Shown in pieces: positions 1 to 4,939 of a stretch of 6,161 nucleotides of DNA. The position numbers and the translations under genes are program-made. The notes under the pieces were generated by a model. That model did not search any database. It was not told the DNA's origin and worked only from the letters and a program-made list of their open reading frames with translations. The stretch is from Bacteroidota bacterium. GTDB lineage: Bacteria > Bacteroidota > Bacteroidia > Bacteroidales > 4484-276. The first letter of the stretch is position 1. The number at the start of each line of letters is the position of its first letter. The stretch is taken from assembly GCA_013203545.1 (NCBI GenBank), contig JABMQA010000387.1, forward strand, positions 1 to 6,161, read 5' to 3'.

Positions 1-339
1 CCTGAATTGGAATGCTATAAAGGTATGCTTGAAATGATGGGCGGGATGGCTCACGCAAATGAAAATCTCCCCAAAGCACAGGCCGCAAAAGATGCTACGA
101 TGGCTTATTTTATTTACAATGCTTTTGAACCCGGTAAACTTATCATTCACTTCAATGGTTCTTACCACTCCGATAATTACCAGAGCATAGTCTGGTACCT
201 TAAAAAACTGAATCCCGATTTAAAAATCCTTACCATTACAACTGTTGAGCAGGATAGCATTGAAGCAGTTGAGGATGAAAATCTCGAAACTGCCGATTAT
301 ATCATTTGTGTACCTGCTGATATGACAAAGACTTACTAA
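1..339 (+). CDS. ChaN/Tiki-superfamily haem-binding protein, C-terminal fragment
   Basis: This is the last 112 codons of a gene that begins before the window; the frame is open from base 1 (Pro-Glu-Leu-Glu) and ends at TAA 337-339. The fragment matches the C-terminal part of the ChaN-like, iron-regulated haem-binding lipoprotein family (PF04187). It has the helix segment QAAKDATMAYFI (about fragment residues 27-38), then a strand and the conserved His-containing segment IIHFNGSYHSD (about 48-58), followed by SIVWYLKKLNPDLKIL. In the family, ChaN proteins bind haem cofacially as dimers and are usually envelope lipoproteins of about 280-300 residues. Any lipobox would be in the missing part. 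The role in iron or haem uptake is inferred from the family. No terminator hairpin is evident in the 70 bases after the stop. The TTG at 7 is not a true start because the frame and homology run through it. Confidence 0.82.
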   Translation, partial: PELECYKGMLEMMGGMAHANENLPKAQAAKDATMAYFIYNAFEPGKLIIHFNGSYHSDNYQSIVWYLKKLNPDLKILTITTVEQDSIEAVEDENLETADYIICVPADMTKTY

Positions 340-409
340 TTCGAAAGTTTTTCAAGGGTGTTGTTGCAAAATCGGTATAAAAGACCAGGTTATTTTAAGA
401 CAGCTTCTT

Positions 410-805
410 CTATGCAAATGTAAAATAGAGGTTTGCAAAGAAATTCCAGATGGTAACCACCATGATGGCAAAAAACTTTGATACATAGAAATTCAGTTTG
501 AGTTTCGATACGATTAGCCACAAAATCAGGGTATTTATTCCAAGCCCGATGAGTGAAATAACTAAAAATTGGGAATACTCAATAGCAATTTCGGGATTGG
601 TACTCTGAAAAGTCCAGACGCGGTTAAAAAAATAATTGGTTGTTGCCGCCGAACAAAATCCGATTGCATTCGCCATGTATTTCTGAACTTTGATTTTCTC
701 CTTTGTCAACCATGTGATGCCAAAATCAACAAATAAACCTGAAAAGCCTACGATGCCAAATTTTACAAACTTCCTGAATATCTCCTGCCCGAGAAAATCA
801 AACAT
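410..805 (-). CDS. GtrA-family small membrane protein
   Basis: This encodes a 131-residue hydrophobic protein of the GtrA family (PF04138). Counting from the ATG at 805, four membrane segments are visible: about residues 13-33 (FVKFGIVGFSGLFVDFGITW), 44-61, 77-99 (SQFLVISLIGLGINTLILWL) and 106-127. The family signature NYFFNRVWTF is at residues 57-66. GtrA-like proteins are thought to help translocate undecaprenyl-phosphate-linked sugars for modification or synthesis of surface glycans. No glycosyltransferase gene is adjacent here, so the substrate cannot be guessed. I chose ATG 805. The frame also extends to a TTG at 844, but those extra 13 residues are not typical of the family and ATG gives the usual length. 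The stop is TAG (410-412), with TAA four codons further on. A plausible - strand promoter lies at 971-978, giving a leader of roughly 160 bases. The gene converges with the ChaN-like gene. Confidence 0.85.
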   Translation of the reverse strand: MFDFLGQEIFRKFVKFGIVGFSGLFVDFGITWLTKEKIKVQKYMANAIGFCSAATTNYFFNRVWTFQSTNPEIAIEYSQFLVISLIGLGINTLILWLIVSKLKLNFYVSKFFAIMVVTIWNFFANLYFTFA

Positions 806-970
806 TGAATAGATATTTATTTTGCAAAGAAAGGCTTTTGGCAACTAATTTCGGAAAAAAATTGATGAAAATAAAAATCGCTTCATAATTAAATATGCTT
901 TTAAATCTAATTCATTAAATTTCATTTAAATAAATTCATAAAAGGTTGAGATTTTCGATACCACAAACGT

Positions 971-1003
971 CAAAGTTATATATTTATCGATTAAAGAATT
1001 AAC
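971..1003 (-). promoter_or_regulatory. Candidate Bacteroidota-type promoter reading toward gtrA
   Basis: On the - strand, positions 978-971 read TAACTTTG, an exact match to the Bacteroidota -7 consensus TAnnTTTG. About 21 bases upstream the - strand reads GTTAATT near 1003-997, only a weak -33 element. Transcription would start near 964 and leave a leader of roughly 160 bases before the ATG at 805. The assignment rests mainly on the exact -7 match, so it is moderate. Confidence 0.45.
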
Positions 1004-1007
1004 TTTG
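975..1007 (+). promoter_or_regulatory. Candidate Bacteroidota-type promoter for elbB
   Basis: Positions 1000-1007 read TAACTTTG, an exact TAnnTTTG -7 element. The -33 region about 21 bases upstream (GTTA at 975-978) is weak. The predicted transcription start is near 1014, leaving about 65 bases of A+T-rich leader before the ATG at 1080. The element mirrors the - strand -7 element at 971-978, so the two form an 8-base inverted repeat with a 21-base spacer. Confidence 0.5.
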
Positions 1008-1079
1008 CTCTATTAACAACACTTTATTTATTTTGTTCTAAAATTTAAACCGGCTAGTATAAAAATTAAACAACAGACT

Positions 1080-1730
1080 ATGAAAAAATTTGCAGTTATC
1101 TTAGCAGGTAATGGTGTATTTGACGGTGCAGAAATACAGGAAGCTACCTTGACCTTACTCTCCATTATGCGCCATGGCGGATCGTATGAAATATTCGCAC
1201 CCAACATTAACCAACATCATGTAATCGACCACACCAAAGGTGAAGCGGTAAATGAAACAAGGAATGTACTTACCGAATCCGCAAGGATTGCACGGGGCAA
1301 TATCAAATCACTAGATCAGTATGATGAAGTCAATTTTGATTTGCTGATTATCCCTGGCGGATTTGGCGTTGCCAAAAACCTTTGTGATTTTGCTTTTAAA
1401 GGTGCCGACTGCAAGGTGGATTCAGATGTTGAGCATGCAATTCGAAGTACACATGCAGCTGGTAAACCCATTGGTGCGCTCTGCATTGCACCGGTATTAC
1501 TTGCCCGGGTACTGGACAAAGCAAGGGTTACGATTGGCGAGGAAGAAGGTACCATTGCCGGCATTGAAGGAATGGGAGGTGAACATATCAAAACCACGCA
1601 TGGTGAAGTGATCCATGATACCAAAAATAATCTATTCAGTACGCCTTGCTACATGCTTGATGCGAATATTCTCCAGATTTTTGAGGGAACTGAAAATATT
1701 ATAAAAGCGATGCTGAGCAGCTTAGAATAA
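1080..1730 (+). CDS. elbB: Isoprenoid biosynthesis glyoxalase ElbB (DJ-1/PfpI superfamily)
   Basis: This 216-residue protein is very close in length and sequence to E. coli ElbB (217 residues, formerly Scrp27A/ES1-like). It begins MKKFAVILAGNGVFDGAEI and contains GEAVNETRNVLTESARIARG (about 54-73), the PGGFGVAKNL loop (92-101) and the nucleophile elbow GALCIAPVLL with Cys135 (132-141). The glycine-rich GIEGMGGEHI segment (161-170) and a C-terminal TPCYMLDANI (188-197) follow. DJ-1/PfpI-type glyoxalases convert glyoxal to glycolate using the active-site cysteine. ElbB has been linked to isoprenoid synthesis in E. coli, but its physiological role is not settled. It is expected to be cytosolic; no signal peptide is present. 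ATG at 1080 gives the canonical N-terminus. No Shine-Dalgarno sequence is visible, as is common in this phylum. The gene has its own candidate promoter (1000-1007) and converges with the sigma-linked membrane protein gene, the stops being only 27 bases apart. Confidence 0.95.
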   Translation: MKKFAVILAGNGVFDGAEIQEATLTLLSIMRHGGSYEIFAPNINQHHVIDHTKGEAVNETRNVLTESARIARGNIKSLDQYDEVNFDLLIIPGGFGVAKNLCDFAFKGADCKVDSDVEHAIRSTHAAGKPIGALCIAPVLLARVLDKARVTIGEEEGTIAGIEGMGGEHIKTTHGEVIHDTKNNLFSTPCYMLDANILQIFEGTENIIKAMLSSLE

Positions 1731-1757
1731 GAAAAGTAGAGCGTAATTCGGATTGAG

Positions 1758-2954
1758 TTATTGCCTTGACTGGGTGGCAGTGTTCTTTTTTAGAACGATA
1801 TTAAAATTTTCACCAAGGGCAAGATAGGTTCTTTTTGTATCACCCTCTTGTTTACTATAAACAGGTATTTCCGAACCTATTTCATTAAATTTTTCCTTGC
1901 CTCTTTGAGCTATGTTCTCAAAAAGTGAGGGTTCCGCTTCAGGATCATTGTCACCCGTTCCAAATATTTTTCTTGAAAATCCGGCAATTAATCTTCCCAT
2001 CATTGTTTTTTTCTTCTGACCAGATTCAATTGAAGATGCCAGATCTATCTGCCCAAGGATGGCCATCTCATCATTATTGGTTGCACGACCCGATCTCCTG
2101 ACAATATCAGCCGGAATTTGTGAATAAAATATCTGCAGATCATGATCGCCGGAGCGAGATACCAATAAACTGATCGTGGATAGTTCCCGGTTATTCGTGA
2201 TGTTTGTTTTCACTATTGGATCATCTTGTTTCTCTGTATCAGCTGCTTCAGGTATTTGCGCTACTGTGGCAATTTCCTCATGGGTAAAATTTTGTTGCGA
2301 TTCGGCATTTTCCTGATTATTGACTTCTTGTTGGTTTTCAGGCTGATGAGAAAAAGGATCTTCCTTTTGCCCCTGTACCGGTAGTTCCTCTTTACCAATG
2401 TTTTGCTGCGTCTGGACAGACTGATTATTCGTGTTAATGGTTTGCTCCTCTTTGAGTAAACTGAACAAACCGATGAGAATTAGAATGGTTGCGGCCACAG
2501 AGGAAGAATACCACACAATATTTCGAACGATACCACCCTTTCTGTATAATCTATTTTTAAACGGAAAAGTAATGGAATCATCAGGTATTAGAATTGTTTT
2601 TTGGAACAATGCTTTTGTTTTCAGGGCATCTGGATTTTCTTTCAGGTACGTATCAAGTAGCGTTTTTTCCGTATGGGATATAGTCCCTTCAAGCTCGGAG
2701 ATAATATAGGTTTCATAGTTATTTTCACGAACCGGGTTATCAATTTGATAGGGTGTCCGTTTTAACCCTGATTTATTGTCAAATACTGTTTCGGGATCAG
2801 GCTGTAACCTAACCGGGCTATAATCATAAAACATCTCCTGCAAGTCGGGATTTTGCACAAGGAAAACCTCGAGTTGCCTCCGGGTTTCCCTGTCCAGGTT
2901 TTGTTCCCAGTAATCAAGGAAAAATGCCTCAAAATTATTTCTGTTGATCTTCAT
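1758..2954 (-). CDS. Single-pass membrane protein downstream of ECF sigma factor; candidate anti-sigma/signalling partner
   Basis: This 398-residue protein has no recognised name. Residues 1-145 are probably cytosolic and contain two related copies of a helical module. Copy 1, at about 5-42, has NNFEAFFLDYWEQ then LEVFLVQNPDLQ; copy 2, at about 78-117, has NNYETYIISELEG then LDTYLKENPDAL. A single transmembrane helix lies at about 147-168 (VWYSSSVAATILILIGLFSLL region), with Arg and Lys just before it. Residues 169-250 are a low-complexity Gln/Asn/Glu linker, and 255-398 form a probable periplasmic domain that I do not recognise. The start, 12 bases after the sigma stop, implies co-transcription and probably translational coupling. 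The short helical module resembles the N-terminal regions of Bacteroidota anti-sigma-like proteins. The protein has no cysteine, so it lacks the HxxxCxxC zinc anti-sigma motif. The anti-sigma role is inferred from order and architecture. No SusC/SusD-like or FecR domain is seen. The stop is TAA at 1758-1760. Confidence 0.8.
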   Translation of the reverse strand: MKINRNNFEAFFLDYWEQNLDRETRRQLEVFLVQNPDLQEMFYDYSPVRLQPDPETVFDNKSGLKRTPYQIDNPVRENNYETYIISELEGTISHTEKTLLDTYLKENPDALKTKALFQKTILIPDDSITFPFKNRLYRKGGIVRNIVWYSSSVAATILILIGLFSLLKEEQTINTNNQSVQTQQNIGKEELPVQGQKEDPFSHQPENQQEVNNQENAESQQNFTHEEIATVAQIPEAADTEKQDDPIVKTNITNNRELSTISLLVSRSGDHDLQIFYSQIPADIVRRSGRATNNDEMAILGQIDLASSIESGQKKKTMMGRLIAGFSRKIFGTGDNDPEAEPSLFENIAQRGKEKFNEIGSEIPVYSKQEGDTKRTYLALGENFNIVLKKNTATQSRQ

Positions 2955-2966
2955 TTCCCATTACAA

Positions 2967-3452
2967 TTAAATCACGTGGTCAAGGCTTCCGATAAACTGC
3001 TTAAGGGCGTTGCGTGCCCTGAAAATGTAAACCTTAACTTGTGCTTCGTTCAAATTGGTAATCTCACCAATCTCTTTGTATGCATAACCCTCATAATCCC
3101 TTAAGAGAACAACTGTTCTCTGAATTTCCGGCAGCCGGTTTAATGCATCGTGCAAAATCTCATTCAGGTCGGAAAAACTATTTTCAACAGTAAGCTTGTT
3201 TTCGTGGTCATCAGAAAACCTTGCACTGTTTTTTTCCTTTCTGATCATATCAATCATGGCATGGTATGCAGTAGTGAAAATGTATGTTTTTGCTTTTTCA
3301 TAAAAAACATCCTTTCTTTTATCCCATAACCGTGTGAAGGTTTCCTGGACAACATCCTTCGAACCCTCTACATCCCTGTAGTTTTTGAGGATAAACCTAT
3401 AAACACCATCTGCGTATTTGTCCACGCAAGCATTGTATTCTGATACCGTCAT
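2967..3452 (-). CDS. ECF-subfamily RNA polymerase sigma factor
   Basis: This 161-residue protein is the size and layout of a group 4 (extracytoplasmic function) sigma factor. Region 2 spans about residues 11-75 and contains DVVQETFTRLWDKR (33-46) and the helix YIFTTAYHAMIDMIRKE (57-73), which contacts core polymerase and the -10-type element. A variable linker covers about 76-96. Region 4 spans about 98-153 and shows LPEIQRTVVLLRDYEGYAYK, then the helix-turn-helix EIGEITNLNEAQVKVYIFRA, for -35-type recognition. There is no sigma1 or sigma3 domain. The regulon cannot be inferred from sequence. ATG 3450-3452 is the natural family start. The membrane protein gene follows after 12 bases, the usual arrangement for an ECF sigma and its regulator. 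A strong -7 element (3512-3519) lies about 60 bases upstream and matches the housekeeping consensus, so there is no obvious sign of purely autoregulated transcription. Confidence 0.93.
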   Translation of the reverse strand: MTVSEYNACVDKYADGVYRFILKNYRDVEGSKDVVQETFTRLWDKRKDVFYEKAKTYIFTTAYHAMIDMIRKEKNSARFSDDHENKLTVENSFSDLNEILHDALNRLPEIQRTVVLLRDYEGYAYKEIGEITNLNEAQVKVYIFRARNALKQFIGSLDHVI

Positions 3453-3462
3453 GAATTCAAAT

Positions 3463-3505
3463 CTTTTCCGGACTTTTGATATTGGACGAACTGCAATCGG
3501 AAAAG
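3463..3505 (-). repeat. Inverted repeat in the leader of the sigma factor mRNA
   Basis: CTTTTCCG (3463-3470) and CGGAAAAG (3498-3505) are perfect 8-base reverse complements separated by 27 bases. On the - strand mRNA the outer arm would begin almost at the predicted 5' end (about 3505). The inner arm (CGGAAAAG) would end 10 bases before the AUG. A long-loop hairpin is possible; its function is inferred only. Confidence 0.5.
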
Positions 3506-3511
3506 TTACAG

Positions 3512-3543
3512 CAAAGTTACAAAAAACTCATTTTCTTAAAATT
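3512..3543 (-). promoter_or_regulatory. Candidate promoter of the sigma factor/membrane protein unit
   Basis: On the - strand, 3519-3512 reads TAACTTTG, an exact TAnnTTTG -7 element. The -33 region (about 3543-3539) is A/T-rich without a clear TTG. The predicted start is near 3505, giving a leader of about 53 bases to the ATG at 3452. A second near-match (TAACTTTT, 3508-3501) lies exactly 11 bases further downstream and could be a second start signal or part of a repeated protein-binding site. Confidence 0.6.
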
Positions 3544-3551
3544 TCTTAAAA
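3532..3551. repeat. Perfect tandem duplication of a 10-base unit
   Basis: TTTCTTAAAA occurs twice back to back at 3532-3541 and 3542-3551. It lies at and just upstream of the -33 position of the sigma factor promoter, so it may be a regulator site or an A/T-rich upstream element. A chance slippage product in A+T-rich DNA is equally possible. Confidence 0.6.
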
Positions 3552-3819
3552 TAATCCAGGCAATTCTTGCTTGCAATATTAATAGTATCTAACATTTTCT
3601 TCCATCCTCAACACTCATAAAAGAGTTTATTCATTAAACCGGGGATTCTGATTATTCTAAATAATCCATCAACAATATATACCTATCCTACTGATTATGT
3701 TAACTTTAAACGGATTAATTATCTTCAATATACTATTTCATTAAAATAGCAATGCTTAGTGATAACCAAAATATTATGTGATAAAAAATCAACGGTATAA
3801 AAAAATAATATAGAAATTA
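3552..3819. other. A+T-rich intergenic stretch without a supported gene
   Basis: Between the sigma promoter and the promoter of the 153-residue gene, about 270 bases of very A+T-rich DNA hold no credible coding sequence on either strand. The longest ATG-started frame I noticed is about 15 codons (from 3697). The only internal structure I can point to is the first copy of a 20-base direct repeat (3627-3646), whose second copy overlaps the ribosome-binding region at 3902-3922. Confidence 0.6.
3627..3646 (+). repeat. Direct repeat, copy 1 (of leader/RBS region at 3902-3922)
   Basis: This copy reads TTATTCATTAAA followed by CCGGGGAT. Copy 2 at 3902-3922 reads TTATTCATTAAA followed by ACAGGGGAT, so the two agree at 19 of 21 aligned positions. 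Copy 1 is not followed by an ATG or an open frame, so it looks like a duplicated remnant or a shared binding site. Confidence 0.5.
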
Positions 3820-3850
3820 TTGACTAATTATAAATAGCGTTGTATATTTG
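3820..3850 (+). promoter_or_regulatory. Strong Bacteroidota-type promoter for the 153-residue gene
   Basis: TTG at 3820-3822 (-33) is followed after 20 bases by TATATTTG at 3843-3850, an exact TAnnTTTG -7 element. This spacing is the expected one for the phylum's primary sigma factor. The predicted start near 3857 leaves a leader of about 73 bases before the ATG at 3930. This is the best-formed promoter in the window. Confidence 0.7.
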
Positions 3851-3858
3851 TATGCTTA

Positions 3859-3878
3859 TTATGATAAAAGTATCATAA
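3859..3878 (+). promoter_or_regulatory. Perfect dyad at the transcription start (operator or 5' hairpin)
   Basis: TTATGATA (3859-3866), a four-base spacer AAAG, and TATCATAA (3871-3878) form a perfect 8-base inverted repeat. It begins 8 bases after the -7 element, so it covers roughly +2 to +22 of the predicted transcript. It could be an operator bound by a dimeric repressor, possibly the downstream gene's own product, or a weak 5'-terminal RNA stem-loop. The choice between these is inference. Confidence 0.55.
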
Positions 3879-3901
3879 GAATATTTTTGGGATTTAAATT
3901 A

Positions 3902-3922
3902 TTATTCATTAAAACAGGGGAT
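3902..3922 (+). repeat. Direct repeat, copy 2, overlapping the Shine-Dalgarno-like site
   Basis: TTATTCATTAAA followed by ACAGGGGAT, near-identical to the copy at 3627-3646. It contains AGGGG (3916-3920), which ends 9 bases before the ATG at 3930. This is a Shine-Dalgarno-like sequence, uncommon among genes of this phylum, and it supports the chosen start. Confidence 0.5.
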
Positions 3923-3929
3923 CTAAATT

Positions 3930-4391
3930 ATGATTAAGGATTTTAAGAAAATGAAAGACCAACTTAGGGAGTTGTCAGAAATAATTAACTCCTTTAAGTC
4001 AGAGGCTGTTCAGCTGCGATTGGTGGAACTTCTTTTCGAAAAGGAGAAACAATCACAGGAAATGGCAATTGAAAGGGAATTTGCACCTGCTCAATATCAG
4101 GGAGAAATTCCGGTTCAGAAATTTAAGGGTGAGCCTCGTATTGTGCGCACCAGAACCAGAAGGGCTAAAAACAGGCCCGGACCCAGCGTCATCCTCAAAA
4201 CATTGGTTGACGAAAACTTTTTTACTGAAAACCGTACCATAGGTGATGTTGTAAATCACTGCATGAGCACCTATAATTACCAATACAAGAGTACGGATTT
4301 ATCAGGTACATTGGCCAGATTGGTTAAGGAGGATATTCTCAAGCGAGACAAGAATCCGGAATCCAACCAGTTTGAATATATGAAATCATAG
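3930..4391 (+). CDS. Uncharacterised protein with a C-terminal winged-helix-like domain
   Basis: I cannot name this 153-residue gene. Residues 1-50 are strongly helical and charged (MIKDFKKMKDQLRELSEIIN, then a Glu/Lys-rich stretch), compatible with a short coiled coil. A flexible segment (51-67) leads into a very basic stretch, RIVRTRTRRAKNRPG (70-84). Residues 84-151 have a helix-turn-helix/winged-helix rhythm: GPSVILKTLVDENFF, TIGDVVNHCMS, then LSGTLARLVKEDILKRDKN and a final strand QFEYM. This resembles the C-terminal domains of many uncharacterised prokaryotic proteins and would fit DNA binding, but binding is inferred. There is no signal peptide or membrane segment, so it is probably cytosolic. 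ATG 3930 is supported by AGGGG nine bases upstream and by a strong promoter. The gene appears monocistronic: its own promoter and start-site dyad precede it and a bidirectional terminator begins 15 bases after the TAG stop. Confidence 0.8.
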   Translation: MIKDFKKMKDQLRELSEIINSFKSEAVQLRLVELLFEKEKQSQEMAIEREFAPAQYQGEIPVQKFKGEPRIVRTRTRRAKNRPGPSVILKTLVDENFFTENRTIGDVVNHCMSTYNYQYKSTDLSGTLARLVKEDILKRDKNPESNQFEYMKS

Positions 4392-4405
4392 TACCTAATC
4401 CAATC

Positions 4406-4445
4406 AAAAAAAAAACGGCAATGTTAAACATCGTCGTTTTTTTTT
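4406..4445. terminator. Bidirectional intrinsic terminator between converging genes
   Basis: Ten A (4406-4415), then a stem beginning CGGCAATGT (4416-4424) that pairs with ACATCGTCG (4428-4436), with loop 4425-4427, then nine T (4437-4445). The stem has one G-U pair (4418/4434) and one A-C mismatch (4420/4432). The A and T tracts extend the pairing and give a U-tail on either strand. It ends transcripts of the 153-residue gene (+) and of the T9SS cargo gene (-). Confidence 0.85.
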
Positions 4446-4456
4446 ATTTTATGCTT

Positions 4457-4912
4457 TTATCTGTTACCCATAAAAATCAGTTTCCTGAAGTAACGATTGG
4501 AACCGGTTTTAACCAAAACCATATATACTCCGTTTTTTACCAGATTACCGGAATCATTCCTACCGTCCCATACGATTGTTGATCCTTCATAATCAAAACC
4601 ATTGTGCGATAAATCCTTTATTAGTCCACCTTGCATATTGAAAACAGAGATAGTTGGGTTGCAGGCATCATCATTTTTAAAATCAAGTGTCACCTCCGAT
4701 GTAAAAGGATTCGGATAGATGTGCACTTCATCCATTAATGCCTGGTGTTCGTCAACAGCCATATAAAGCGTATCAAGAATTTCGGTATAATAGTAAACCG
4801 GGAAAGGAAACTGCACCGATGAATTCCAGGCAAAAAACCATATTGTATCACACTGAATTTCATCGGTAGAGTGCTGATTTTTTGGCGTGTATATACTTAC
4901 ACTCACATCCAT
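4457..4912 (-). CDS. 3' portion of the T9SS cargo protein with type A C-terminal sorting domain
   Basis: The in-frame remainder after the TAG; the first ATG is at 4912, 9 codons downstream of the stop. Residues 1 to about 40 (DVSVSIYTPKNQ onward) complete the second Ig/ASH-like domain begun upstream. Residues 63-149 are a T9SS type A sorting domain of the TIGR04183 type. It has the hallmark VHIYPNPFTSEVTLDF (63-78), SVFNMQGGLIKDL (89-101), TIVWDGRNDSGNLVKNGVYMV (112-132 region) and a final strand YFRKLIFM (141-148). In the family, this domain takes proteins across the outer membrane through the Por/T9SS machinery and is cleaved with attachment to the surface or release. As an independent 151-residue protein it would have no signal peptide, so separate function is unlikely. 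It ends with TAA just before the bidirectional terminator. Confidence 0.8.
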   Translation of the reverse strand: MDVSVSIYTPKNQHSTDEIQCDTIWFFAWNSSVQFPFPVYYYTEILDTLYMAVDEHQALMDEVHIYPNPFTSEVTLDFKNDDACNPTISVFNMQGGLIKDLSHNGFDYEGSTIVWDGRNDSGNLVKNGVYMVLVKTGSNRYFRKLIFMGNR

Positions 4913-4939
4913 ATGCCCACCATAGCCTAATACAAAAGG

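Noticed and set aside
340..409. Possible terminator between the converging ChaN-like and GtrA genes
   Set aside because: Only very short complementary segments are present, with no stable hairpin followed by a T-run.
806..844. Upstream TTG start giving GtrA 13 extra residues
   Set aside because: The extra residues are not membrane-like and do not resemble family N-termini. An ATG at 805 is available and gives typical length.
1316..1624. Long open frame on the - strand inside elbB, and a + strand frame at 1363-1611
   Set aside because: Both lie wholly within the well-recognised elbB coding sequence and show no family features; they are shadow frames.
1731..1757. Possible terminator between the converging elbB and membrane-protein genes
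   Set aside because: Only 27 bases separate the stops, and I see no stem-loop with a T-run on either strand.
2431..3104. Plus-strand frames opposite the membrane-protein and sigma genes (2431-2709, 2853-3104)
   Set aside because: They overlap clearly coding sequence in the opposite strand, have no recognisable motifs and no promoter.
3697..3744. Fifteen-codon ATG frame in the A+T-rich intergenic region
   Set aside because: It is too short, with no ribosome-binding signal and no promoter immediately upstream.
4053..4283. Minus-strand frame opposite the 153-residue gene
   Set aside because: It lies wholly antisense to a gene with its own promoter, Shine-Dalgarno-like site and terminator; there is no independent support.
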